A DNA stretch of 64,000 nt from JAFGCY01 sp964609245 (GTDB taxonomy: Bacteria > 4484-113 > JAFGCY01): NCBI GenBank assembly GCA_964609245.1, contig CAZSSB010000009.1, forward strand, positions 23,726 to 87,725, written 5' to 3'. A program made the position numbers and the translations under genes. Below, piece after piece: positions 34,498 to 41,988 of this stretch; within the stretch, counting starts at the first letter, position 1; every line of letters starts with the position of its first letter. Below the pieces are notes generated by a model, which worked only from the letters and a program-made list of their open reading frames with translations, had not been told where the DNA came from and did no database searches.

Positions 34498-35011
34498 TAT
34501 CGCGCTGGTAATGCTCCAGCCGGAGACACCCAGGATCGCCACGAACGCCCTGCAGTTCACGATCATGGTGGGAGTGTTCCTGCTGGTGGTCGTAGTGGTG
34601 ATGGTCTACGTCTTCCGCAAGCTGCGGCCGCGAATGGACGAGAGCAGCACCACCGCCCTGCGGGAGGAGTTCGAGAAGGGCAAGGACGCACTGCTGATGG
34701 CCGCCCAGGCCAAGAGGGCGGCCCGCGAGGCGGATGAAGGAGCGGATCGGCAGCGCGAGGCCGAGGAACGCGAGCGTGAGCTGCTGAAGCAAAACGTGAT
34801 GCCGGAGCGGGTGATTGGCGAAACCTGTCCCCTCTCCGGTCTGCAGATGATGGACGATCAGGAACTGGTGATCGATCCCTACAGCGGGCAGGGCTATCAC
34901 TTCAGTGCGTTCCTCAACGACTGGCCGCGGGACCACGAGCGACCGAAGTACGTCTACCGCTATCCCCAGGGCGTGATCGTGAGGAGCGAGGACCTGGTCC
35001 GCCGCTTCTAG
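34478..35011 (+). CDS. Single-pass membrane protein with cytoplasmic coil and small C-terminal domain
   Basis: I choose GTG 34478 (177 residues) because GGGAGG ends 10 nt before it; ATG 34469 lies directly on that site. A membrane helix is at about 25-47 ('FTIMVGVFLLVVVVVMVYVF'), followed by a long charged coil (75-105, 'AREADEGADRQREAEERERE') and a compact end domain with TCPLSGLQMMDDQELVIDP and 'DWPRDHERPKYVYRYPQGV'. No known family comes to mind. It overlaps the preceding gene by 20 nt and converges with the Cys-rich gene, sharing a CTAG at the two stops. Confidence 0.58.
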   Translation: MTTATLSIALVMLQPETPRIATNALQFTIMVGVFLLVVVVVMVYVFRKLRPRMDESSTTALREEFEKGKDALLMAAQAKRAAREADEGADRQREAEERERELLKQNVMPERVIGETCPLSGLQMMDDQELVIDPYSGQGYHFSAFLNDWPRDHERPKYVYRYPQGVIVRSEDLVRRF

Positions 35012-35403
35012 CGGCAGCAGCCCTCCGCGCAGTCCGCGCCCAGCAAATGCCAGCCGCCGGTCAGAGCCGGCTCGCTCTCGCACGGATCGCAGGGGAGCAA
35101 CGGCACCGCCGGCATGTGACACATGGCCACCACCACCGCGCAGCTGCAGGGATCGCAGGGTGCGAGCGGCTGGTGGCAGGGGGGCTCGCTTTCATAGCAG
35201 CGCGTGGCCGGCCGGCAGGCTGCGGCGCAGCGGTGCTCCGGCCAGTCGCAGCGCGGGCGGTACTTGACCGTCGCGCAGGCCGCCTCGATGGCCTGGCAGC
35301 AGGTGTCGGCCACGGCGCGGACGCGGGGCGGACAGGGGTCATCGGCCGCCCACGCCAGGGCGGGAATCAGCGCTAGCATGAGGACTAGCCAGCAGAACCG
35401 CAT
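35008..35403 (-). CDS. Secreted cysteine-rich small protein
   Basis: 131 residues from ATG 35403. The signal peptide MRFCWLVLMLALIPALAWA ends at a normal cleavage site. The mature chain of about 112 residues carries 18 cysteines by count, with paired repeats such as LAPCDPCSC and LLPCDPCES, and a final CAEGCC. This density suggests a disulfide-knotted or metal-binding exported protein. I know no family that fits. The start is set by the signal peptide and by TACAAT exactly 6 nt upstream, which would make the mRNA leaderless. Confidence 0.65.
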   Translation of the reverse strand: MRFCWLVLMLALIPALAWAADDPCPPRVRAVADTCCQAIEAACATVKYRPRCDWPEHRCAAACRPATRCYESEPPCHQPLAPCDPCSCAVVVAMCHMPAVPLLPCDPCESEPALTGGWHLLGADCAEGCCR

Positions 35404-35409
35404 GCCGGT

Positions 35410-35417
35410 ATTGTAGC
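35410..35417 (-). promoter_or_regulatory. -10 element GCTACAAT, leaderless Cys-rich gene
   Basis: On the minus strand GCTACAAT is followed by 6 nt and then the ATG at 35403. Transcription starting 7 nt after the -10 would begin at the A of ATG. Confidence 0.5.
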
Positions 35418-35467
35418 GCAGCATCGACGCCACTCGCCGCCGGAAGCTGCAGGTGCCAGCGGCGGGA

Positions 35468-36223
35468 TCAGACCGCCGGGATTTCCTCCAGTCGGCTGAC
35501 CACGGTATCCAGCACCTCGATACGCGAGTAGTACTTGTCGTTGCCCGGGATCAGATGCCAGGGTGCCCGCGGGACGTCGGTGGTGGAGAACATGTGCTCG
35601 GCGTGGCGCACGTACTCGTCGTACTTCTCGCGGTTGCGCCAGTCCTCGTCGGTGATCTTCCATTCCTTGAGGGGATCCTCCTCGCGCTCCTTGAACCGCC
35701 TGAGTTGCTCGTCCTTGTCCACGTGCAGCCAAAACTTGATGATGCAGTAGCCGTCGTCGGCCAGCAGGCACTCGAACTCGCGGATCTCACGCGAGGCCCG
35801 CTCGTACTCCGCGGGCGTGCAGAAACCCTCGATCGGCTCCACCAGCATCCGGCCGTACCAGCTGCGGTCGAAGATCGCGATCCGGCCGCGGCTCGGCAGG
35901 CGCAGCCAGAAGCGGCGCAGGTAGTGGTGGCCGCGCTCCTGCTCGTTGGGTGCCCCGATCGCGTGCACGTCCACGCCGCGCGGGTCGAGGAACTGTGTCA
36001 GGCGCTTGATCGCGCCGCCCTTGCCGCCGGCGTCCATGCCCTCGAAGACCAGCGCGACCCGCAGCCCGTTGTCCACCACCTTGCGCTGCAGCTCGACCAG
36101 CGCGACCTGCAGGTCGTAAAGCCGGGCGTCGTATTCCTTGTGTTTCAAAGAGGCGCTGAGATCGAGCTCGTCCAGCTTGAAGGAGCGGCGGGGCGGCCGC
36201 CAGTCGCGCTTCTTCTTTCCCAT
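35468..36223 (-). CDS. Polyphosphate kinase 2 family protein
   Basis: 251 residues. Walker A is FEGMDAGGKGGAIKRL at 60-75 and Walker B is IAIFDRSWYGRMLVEPIEG near 111-129, with the family-invariant Asp-Arg-Ser-Trp-Tyr. A lid segment with 'FKEREEDPLKEWKITDEDWRNREKYDEY' follows, also standard. PPK2 enzymes transfer phosphate between polyphosphate and nucleotides (ADP, GDP or AMP by class). Length fits class I or III single-domain forms. All key residues are present, so it should be active. A divergent relative follows upstream at 36.3-37.2 kb on the same strand. Confidence 0.9.
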   Translation of the reverse strand: MGKKKRDWRPPRRSFKLDELDLSASLKHKEYDARLYDLQVALVELQRKVVDNGLRVALVFEGMDAGGKGGAIKRLTQFLDPRGVDVHAIGAPNEQERGHHYLRRFWLRLPSRGRIAIFDRSWYGRMLVEPIEGFCTPAEYERASREIREFECLLADDGYCIIKFWLHVDKDEQLRRFKEREEDPLKEWKITDEDWRNREKYDEYVRHAEHMFSTTDVPRAPWHLIPGNDKYYSRIEVLDTVVSRLEEIPAV

Positions 36224-36229
36224 GGGACT

Positions 36230-36237
36230 ATTGTAGC
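36230..36237 (-). promoter_or_regulatory. -10 element GCTACAAT, leaderless PPK2 gene
   Basis: GCTACAAT on the minus strand, then 6 nt, then ATG 36223. Same spacing as at the Cys-rich gene. Confidence 0.5.
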
Positions 36238-36296
36238 GGGATCATACGCCGGCCGGCGCCGGCTGCGGCACGCATCGGGCTGCAGCACGGCCGGGG

Positions 36297-37187
36297 CTAG
36301 TCGTCGTCCTCGACCAGTTCCGAGTCGTCGTCGAGCGGCTCGTCGCCGTGCTCGTCCAGCCACTGCAGCTGCGCCAGGCGATAGGACAGCGGCGCCTTCT
36401 CGGTCGGCCAGGCGGTCAGCACCTCGGTCACGACCTGGAGTACGCTCAGACGGGCCGCCAGTTTGTCGTCACCGGGAATGATGAACCACGGCGCGTGGGG
36501 TGCATCGGTTTCGTCGATCATCTGCTGGGCGCGCAAGATGTACTGATCGTAGCGCTCGCGGTTGCGCCAGTCCTCGGGGGTCAGCTTCCAGGCCTTGTAC
36601 GGGTTGTTCAGCCGCTTGCGGAAGCGGATGTGCTGCTCCTTGCGGCTGACCTGGATCCAGAACTTGAGCAGCACGTAGCCGTCCTCGGCCAGCGTCCGCT
36701 CGAAATCGCGGATCTGGCGCGGCGCCAGTGCGGCCTGCGCGGGCGTGCAGTAGCCGTCGATCGGCTCCTGCAGCAGCCGTGCATACCAGGAGTAGTCGTC
36801 GAAGATGGTGATGCGGCCCGGCTTGGGCAGCCGCATCCAGAAGCGCCGCAGGTAGTGATGCGCTTTGTCATTGGCGCCCGGTGGGTCCAGGCTGTGCACG
36901 CGGTAGCCGCGCGGATCGAGATGCTGGGTGAGGCGCTTGATCGCCCCGCCCTTGCCGGCGGCGTCCATCCCTTCGAACACCAGGATCACCCTCAGCCCGC
37001 TGTCGCCGACCTTGCGCTGAGCGTTGACCACGCTGAGCTGCAGTTCGCGGACCTGCGATTCGTAGTCCTCGCGCGGCAGGGCTGCGGCAGCGCTCCGCTT
37101 GCGGATCCTCATCTTGTGCCGGTAGGCCGTCAGCTGCCGTACATCCGGCAGCCCTGCGGAGTCAGCAGCGTCGGTCGAGCCATCCAT
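36297..37187 (-). CDS. PPK2-family paralogue with altered Walker B motif
   Basis: 296 residues, clearly related to the kinase next to it. Walker A is complete (FEGMDAAGKGGAIKRLTQHL). Walker B is changed: where the neighbour and the family read FDRSWYGR, this one reads FDDYSWYARLLQEP, so the Arg is lost and one residue is inserted. The lid region 'FRKRLNNPYKAWKLTPEDWRNRERYDQY' is kept. There is an extra C-terminal acidic tail (ELVEDDD). It may have a different phospho-donor or acceptor, or be weakly active. A TATCAT (37197-37202) lies 9 nt before the ATG. Confidence 0.82.
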   Translation of the reverse strand: MDGSTDAADSAGLPDVRQLTAYRHKMRIRKRSAAAALPREDYESQVRELQLSVVNAQRKVGDSGLRVILVFEGMDAAGKGGAIKRLTQHLDPRGYRVHSLDPPGANDKAHHYLRRFWMRLPKPGRITIFDDYSWYARLLQEPIDGYCTPAQAALAPRQIRDFERTLAEDGYVLLKFWIQVSRKEQHIRFRKRLNNPYKAWKLTPEDWRNRERYDQYILRAQQMIDETDAPHAPWFIIPGDDKLAARLSVLQVVTEVLTAWPTEKAPLSYRLAQLQWLDEHGDEPLDDDSELVEDDD

Positions 37188-37228
37188 CGAGCACCAATGA
37201 TACTCGGCGACCGCTGGTGGCAGCGCGG

Positions 37229-38737
37229 CTAGTCCTGGCGGTCGTACTTGAGGATCGCCGGCTGCGGCGCGGTCAGCATACCGCCGCTGCCGCTGCCGCT
37301 CAGCGCGGCCTGCTCGTCGAGCTTGAGCACCAGCACGTTGCTGACCGCGCGCTGGGCGGACTCGCTCAGATTAAGCACCTCGCCGGCGACGACAATCGCG
37401 CTGGAGCCCCCGCCGTCGAGGTTCATCGCGGTGTGCGCGCCCTCGGCCAGCAGCAGTTCGCTGAGCACCGGCAGCGTCACGCCGCCGTAGCCCGCCGACT
37501 CCATCTCCTTGACGACGGCCAGCAGCACCTGGCCGCCGCGGGTCAGGCCCACCGCGGTGCGGCTGCGCTCACTGCGGGCGATGTCAGCGCGGACCTTGTC
37601 CTCGGTCACGGAGATGTCCACCGCGCCGTTCTCGATCAACATCGGCGCGCCGCCGACGGCGCTGACCGCCTGGATCACCTGCCCACCCTCGTCGGTGATG
37701 CGGGTCTCAAGCGCCACCTCGGAGCCGTCGGGGATGCCGCGCAGCGGGTTGGCCTCCGGAATGATGTCGGTGCCGATCAGCAGCACCTCGGGCGCCAGCC
37801 ACAGCCCCGACGTGCTGGCGCTGTAATAGCGCAGCCGGCCAGCCTCCAGCAGGTAGTAGTACATGCCGCTCTGCGGCAGCGACTCGATCGGGTACTTGTG
37901 GTCGTAGACGATCACCTTGCCGGGCTCAAAGGGGTAGTTCTTGGCGCTGACCGGAATCCGCTGGCCGCCGACCAGCAGCGCCGTCTCGACGTTGAAGCGC
38001 CCGATCAGCACCTGGTTTGAGTCGGTAACCACCAGCAGCGGGCGCGTCGGGTAGACGCCGGTGGCGCGGATCAGGCCGTCCTCGACCAGCGTGGAGAGGT
38101 GCTCGCCGGCGCTGCCGAAGAAGCCGCCGTTGATCACCACTTCCGCCTGCTCGCGGCGCGCGAAGCTGGCGGGCTCGCGGCGGCGGGTCTTGCCGTCGTA
38201 GCGGTCGGCGGCCGCGGTATACAGCCGGGCCTGGGCACCGGGGTCGACCTTGACCAGGTAGAGGTGGAAGTTGCGGCCCTGATGCACGCTGGTCTTCTCC
38301 GTGAGGCTGACGCCGGTGCCGAGCTGGGTCACGCGCTCGCCGCGCGTCGCGGTGTAGAACCGCACGTAGTAGCCGGTCTCGTCGAAGCGGATCAGCGGCT
38401 CAAGGGGCAGGTTGAGATAGAACCCGACCGCCAGGTTCTCCGCCCCGGCGAAAGTGCTGACGCGCGTCAGCAGGTTGTGGTCGATCTCGGCCAGGGCCTC
38501 CAGCTGGGTCGCCGGCACCGCCAGCGCGCAGCCCGTGAACGTCAGCAGATAGCGGTCGGGGTCGTAGCGGAAGCTCTCGGTGTAAGCCGGCCGGCGGTCG
38601 AAGCCGAGGCGCACCTCGACGTAGTACTGCTGGCGGCTCAGCTCGATCTCTCTGAGCTCGGCGGCACGCGCCACCAGCGGCAGCGCCAGCAGGATCGATA
38701 CTGCGGCGAATGCGGCACTTGCCGCGTGCTTGGTCAT
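37229..38737 (-). CDS. Exported phosphodiester glycosidase (NAGPA/DUF2233) with AMIN-like N-terminus
   Basis: 502 residues from ATG 38737, which begins a signal peptide (ending LVARAAE); ATG 38746 lies inside the -10 element. Residues 25-150 form a beta-rich AMIN-like domain that may bind peptidoglycan or the outer membrane. From about 175 on it is the phosphodiester glycosidase domain: 'VVINGGFFG', 'AVGLTRGGQVLLAVV', and the hallmark 'AMNLDGGGSSAIVVAGEVLN' near 460. Family members cleave GlcNAc-1-phosphodiester links or act in exopolysaccharide metabolism. No sugar gene is adjacent, so the substrate is open. Confidence 0.85.
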   Translation of the reverse strand: MTKHAASAAFAAVSILLALPLVARAAELREIELSRQQYYVEVRLGFDRRPAYTESFRYDPDRYLLTFTGCALAVPATQLEALAEIDHNLLTRVSTFAGAENLAVGFYLNLPLEPLIRFDETGYYVRFYTATRGERVTQLGTGVSLTEKTSVHQGRNFHLYLVKVDPGAQARLYTAAADRYDGKTRRREPASFARREQAEVVINGGFFGSAGEHLSTLVEDGLIRATGVYPTRPLLVVTDSNQVLIGRFNVETALLVGGQRIPVSAKNYPFEPGKVIVYDHKYPIESLPQSGMYYYLLEAGRLRYYSASTSGLWLAPEVLLIGTDIIPEANPLRGIPDGSEVALETRITDEGGQVIQAVSAVGGAPMLIENGAVDISVTEDKVRADIARSERSRTAVGLTRGGQVLLAVVKEMESAGYGGVTLPVLSELLLAEGAHTAMNLDGGGSSAIVVAGEVLNLSESAQRAVSNVLVLKLDEQAALSGSGSGGMLTAPQPAILKYDRQD

Positions 38738-38746
38738 AGCAGGCAT

Positions 38747-38755
38747 TGTATAGCA
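38747..38755 (-). promoter_or_regulatory. Extended -10 element TGCTATACA for the NAGPA gene
   Basis: Minus-strand TGCTATACA lies 9 nt before ATG 38737; the continuing AAT makes TACAAT an overlapping alternative. Confidence 0.45.
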
Positions 38756-38804
38756 GACGGGCCGGCGGTCCTGCGGTTCAGCATCAGCGAAACGCCGCCG
38801 CTGT

Positions 38805-38813
38805 TGCTATAAT
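38805..38813 (+). promoter_or_regulatory. Extended -10 element TGCTATAAT for transketolase
   Basis: A perfect TATAAT with TG at the extended position and no visible -35. The leader to TTG 38866 is about 45 nt and contains GGAGGAAGG. Confidence 0.55.
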
Positions 38814-38865
38814 CGCTGGGCGCGGCCCGGGCCCCGGGGCCGCTAACTGCTAGTGGAGGAAGGCC

Positions 38866-39852
38866 TTGGCCGATACGCTTGATCTGTCGCTCGACGAGTT
38901 GCGCGAAGCAGCGCGCACCATCCGCAAAGACGTCATCCTGATGACCAACACGGCCAAATCAGGCCACCCCGGCGGGCCGCTGAGCGCCGCCGACTACACC
39001 GCCGCGCTGATGATGAACTACCTGCGCCTGCGGCCCCAGGAGCCCTACTGGGAGGACCGCGACCGCTTCATCATCAGCAACGGCCACTGCAGCGCGCTCA
39101 ACTTCAGCCTGCTTTCGCGCCGCGGCTTCTTCAGCCCCGGCTACCTGCTGACTTTCCGCACCACCCCCAGCCGCCTGCAGGGCCATCCCAACCACGTCAA
39201 GCTGCCCGGCATCGAGCTGGGCACGGGCAGCCTGGGCCAGGGCCTCAGTGCCGCCCACGGCATGGCGCTCGGTGCGCGGCTGAAGGGGCAGAGCGACGTG
39301 CGCGTGGTCTGCAACATCGGCGACGGCGAGATGCAGGAGGGCAACATCTGGGAGGCGTTGATGCACGCCGGCCATCGCGGCACGGACAACCTTATCTGCA
39401 GCATCGACTGGAACGACGCCCAGATCGACGGCCGCGTCATGGACGTCAAACGTGTCGATCCGGTCGACGCAAAGCTGGCGGCGTTTCACTGGAACGTGCG
39501 CTGGTGCGACGGCCATGACATGGAAGAAATCCTCGCGGCCTGGGACTGGGCGTTCGGCAACGTCGGCAGCGGCAGGCCCAGCGCGATCCTGTTCAAAACG
39601 ATCATGATGAAGGGCGCCGGCGGGAAGTACGAGGACATCCCCGGCTGGCACGGCCGCCCGCCCAAGGACGACGAGGCGCTGGAGATGCTTGCGAGCCTCG
39701 GCTACGACTACAAGAGCCTCGACGAGGCGCGGGCGGAGTACGGCGAGCGGGTCTACGACGGGCAGCGCCCGCCCGTGATGGCGGCGCCCTGGGCGCGCGT
39801 GATCCACGCCGAAACCTGCGAAATCACCCAGTGGGACCACAACGAGCACTAA
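38866..39852 (+). CDS. Transketolase, N-terminal subunit
   Basis: 328 residues from TTG 38866, the only start with a ribosome site (GGAGGAAGG). It is the thiamine-diphosphate half of a split transketolase: 'ANTAKSGHPGGPLSAADYTAAL' type opening near 24-45, 'ISNGHCSALNFSLLSRRG', and the cofactor motif 'GDGEMQEGNIWEALMHAGHR' near 151 with Asn in NLICSIDWND. Split two-gene transketolases are common in bacteria and archaea. The partner follows 16 nt downstream. Together they move two-carbon units between sugar phosphates in the pentose phosphate pathway. Confidence 0.93.
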   Translation: MADTLDLSLDELREAARTIRKDVILMTNTAKSGHPGGPLSAADYTAALMMNYLRLRPQEPYWEDRDRFIISNGHCSALNFSLLSRRGFFSPGYLLTFRTTPSRLQGHPNHVKLPGIELGTGSLGQGLSAAHGMALGARLKGQSDVRVVCNIGDGEMQEGNIWEALMHAGHRGTDNLICSIDWNDAQIDGRVMDVKRVDPVDAKLAAFHWNVRWCDGHDMEEILAAWDWAFGNVGSGRPSAILFKTIMMKGAGGKYEDIPGWHGRPPKDDEALEMLASLGYDYKSLDEARAEYGERVYDGQRPPVMAAPWARVIHAETCEITQWDHNEH

Positions 39853-39868
39853 GTTAGCGGAGAGAGCA

Positions 39869-40873
39869 ATGGCCAAGCTGAACTATCGGAACGGGTACAA
39901 GCCGTCGAGCGAGTGGGAGAGCGAGCTGACGCGCAAGGGCTTTTATGAGGCGCTCTTGGAATTGGGCGAGGAGAATCCGCGCGTCGTGGTGCTGGATGCC
40001 GACCTCTCGCAGTCGACGCTGACGAAGTTCTTCGCCGAGAAGTACCCGGACCGCTTCTTCGAGTGCGGGATCGCCGAGGCCGACATGATGAACACCGCGG
40101 CGGGCCTTTCCAAGATGGGGCTGATCCCCTATCTGGCCAGCTACTCGATCTTCCTTAGCGGCCGCGCCTGGGACCAGATGCGCAACACGGTCGATTACAG
40201 CTTCTGCAACGTCAAGATCGCCGCCGCCCACGGCGGGATCAGCGTCGGCAAGGACGGCCCGACCCACCAGAGCATGGAGGACATCGCCAACACCCAGAAC
40301 CTGGTCAACATGGCGCTGTTCCTGCCCAGCGACTACTGGCAGGCCCGCAAGGTCACCAAGGGCCTGGCCGAGATCGACGGGCCGTGCTACAGCCGGCTGG
40401 GCCGCGAGAAGGTGCCGACGGTGAGCAGCGCGGATACCCCCTGGGAGTTCGGCCGCGCGCAGCTGGTGCTGGAGGGCAGCGACGGCACCATCATCAGTAA
40501 CGGCCTGATGCTCAGCCAGTGCATGCTGGCGGCGGAGATGCTCGCGGAAGAAGGCGTCTTCCCGCGGGTGCTGTCGATGGCGACGATCAAGCCGCTCGAC
40601 GAGGCCGCCGTGCTGGCGACGGCCAGCGAGACGGGCGGGGTGGTGGTGGCCGAGGAGTGCAGCATCTACGGCGGCCTGGGCTCGACCATCGCGCGCGTGA
40701 TCGGCGAGAGCGACTGCCTGGTGCCGTTCCGCAGCGTGGCGATCCGCGACATGTACCTTTCCAGCGGCGAGCCCCAGGAGCTGATGGACCTCGCCGGTCT
40801 CAACGCGGTGGGTGTCGCCGAGGCGCTGCGCGACGTGCTGGCCCGCCGCCAGAAGATCCACGCCGTGGGGTAG
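39869..40873 (+). CDS. Transketolase, C-terminal subunit
   Basis: 334 residues with GGAGAGAGC before the ATG. The pyrimidine-binding half shows 'FFECGIAEADMMNTAAGLSKMGL' with the catalytic Glu, and a C-terminal domain with 'IISNGLMLSQCMLAAEML' and 'EECSIYGGLGSTIARVI'. It completes the enzyme encoded by the gene before it. The gene ends with codons for QKIHAVG and TAG (40850-40873); the same peptide and stop, spelled with different third bases, recur 1.08 kb downstream, beyond the DUF4268 gene. Confidence 0.93.
   Translation: MAKLNYRNGYKPSSEWESELTRKGFYEALLELGEENPRVVVLDADLSQSTLTKFFAEKYPDRFFECGIAEADMMNTAAGLSKMGLIPYLASYSIFLSGRAWDQMRNTVDYSFCNVKIAAAHGGISVGKDGPTHQSMEDIANTQNLVNMALFLPSDYWQARKVTKGLAEIDGPCYSRLGREKVPTVSSADTPWEFGRAQLVLEGSDGTIISNGLMLSQCMLAAEMLAEEGVFPRVLSMATIKPLDEAAVLATASETGGVVVAEECSIYGGLGSTIARVIGESDCLVPFRSVAIRDMYLSSGEPQELMDLAGLNAVGVAEALRDVLARRQKIHAVG
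40850..40873 (+). repeat. Direct repeat, left copy (end of transketolase gene)
   Basis: 24 nt encoding QKIHAVG-stop. The right copy at 41934-41957 agrees at 21 of 24 bases; the three differences (GCC/GCG, GTG/GTA, GGG/GGC) are all synonymous. Confidence 0.75.
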
Positions 40874-40906
40874 ACTGGACCAACAATCTGATCTTGCGGG
40901 GCATCT

Positions 40907-41887
40907 ATGTCAAGATCGATCAACGTTAGTGTTCCTCACTTCATTCACGTACGCGATGCGTTTTCCTGGGAGGACCGCTCCTTCACGCCCTGGCTGGAAG
41001 AGAACATCCAGGCCCTGAGCGACAGGCTGGGCGGCCTTGAACTAACTGTCGAGGAGAGGGAGAAGTCGATTGGTGACTTCAAAGCTGATCTCGTATGTAC
41101 TGACAAACATGGGCGCCGGGTGATCATCGAGAACCAGCTGGAGCCAACTGACCACTCCCACGCCGGGCAGGTGCTCGTCTACCTGGTGAACCTCGATGCT
41201 CATACAGCCATCTGGGTTTCGCCAGACCCGCGCAACGAGCACATCGAGGTTATGAAGTGGCTGAACCGGATCACCGACGACGACATGTCTTTCTTCCTGG
41301 TGAAACTGGAGGCAGTCAAGATCGACGATCCTGAGCACGAGGGCGTGTCGTTCTGCGCACCGATCTTCACTCCCGTGGTGTGGCCGGATGCGCAGGTAAA
41401 GGAATACGGTAGAACCACGAAGGAACTGAGCGAGAGGCACCACGCCAGACTGGCGTTCTGGGAGCAGTTCCTGTCGCTTGCCCAAGAGCGGGGCGCCAGG
41501 TCATTTGCCGGCAGGCGGACGCCTCCAAAGGAGCATTGGATCTCGTGCGGCGCTGGGAAGTCGAATGTCCACTTCTCCTGCAACATATACGTCGACGGCG
41601 CCAGCGTGACTCTCTGGATTGACTACGACCAGCAAACGGGTCGACTCAATAAGGAGATCTTCGACAGGTTGCTGAAGGACAGAGAGGCAATCGAGGCCGA
41701 GATTCAGGCGACACTGAGTTGGGATCGTGGAGAGAGCAAACGTTCTTGTGAGATTGGCTTGCGGCTTGACGTTGATGGCGGTCTATACGACAAGGACTCG
41801 TGGCCCGCGGTTCAGGAGCAGATGCTTGTCTACGCGGAGCGATTCTACAAGACCTTCAGGCCCCGGCTTGAGACGATGGCCATCTGA
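40907..41887 (+). CDS. DUF4268 protein with PD-(D/E)XK-like N-terminal domain
   Basis: 326 residues. The N-terminal third resembles a restriction-endonuclease-like core: Asp61 in FKADLVCTDK, then IIENQLEPTDHSHAGQVLVYL with Glu75-Asn-Gln77, giving D-x(13)-E-x-Q, a known variant of the PD-(D/E)XK site. 'ENQLE.TDH.H.GQ' is characteristic of proteins carrying the DUF4268 domain, which here is the C-terminal 150 residues. Its function is not established; a nuclease role in defence or DNA handling is plausible. It sits between transketolase and trmO, to which it has no metabolic link, on lower-GC DNA between short direct repeats. ATG 40907 has a weak ribosome site (GCGGGG). Confidence 0.8.
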   Translation: MSRSINVSVPHFIHVRDAFSWEDRSFTPWLEENIQALSDRLGGLELTVEEREKSIGDFKADLVCTDKHGRRVIIENQLEPTDHSHAGQVLVYLVNLDAHTAIWVSPDPRNEHIEVMKWLNRITDDDMSFFLVKLEAVKIDDPEHEGVSFCAPIFTPVVWPDAQVKEYGRTTKELSERHHARLAFWEQFLSLAQERGARSFAGRRTPPKEHWISCGAGKSNVHFSCNIYVDGASVTLWIDYDQQTGRLNKEIFDRLLKDREAIEAEIQATLSWDRGESKRSCEIGLRLDVDGGLYDKDSWPAVQEQMLVYAERFYKTFRPRLETMAI

Positions 41888-41933
41888 TCAGGACTAGCTG
41901 CCGGACTGCCGTTGATGACGTGCGCTCCATGCG

Positions 41934-41957
41934 CAGAAGATCCACGCGGTAGGCTAG
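41934..41957 (+). repeat. Direct repeat, right copy (recoded transketolase end)
   Basis: Reads QKIHAVG-stop with three synonymous changes from the copy at 40850-40873. Weak similarity continues upstream (GACGTGC near 41917 corresponds to 40831), then is lost. Confidence 0.7.
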
Positions 41958-41988
41958 GGCTGTATCCGAGACCAGGGAGCGTTCAGCC

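Larger units (their letters stand above)
40874..41957 (+). mobile_element. Putative ~1.08-kb insertion carrying DUF4268 at the transketolase 3' end
   Basis: The segment begins after the transketolase stop and ends with a second, recoded copy of the last 24 nt of that gene. It contains one gene, with base composition poorer in GC than both sides (two sampled 60-nt lines: 58% and 50% GC). No integrase, transposase or terminal inverted repeats are seen. The layout is that of an element that inserts at the 3' end of a housekeeping gene and carries its own replacement end. An older duplication of the transketolase gene followed by decay is the alternative. Confidence 0.4.
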
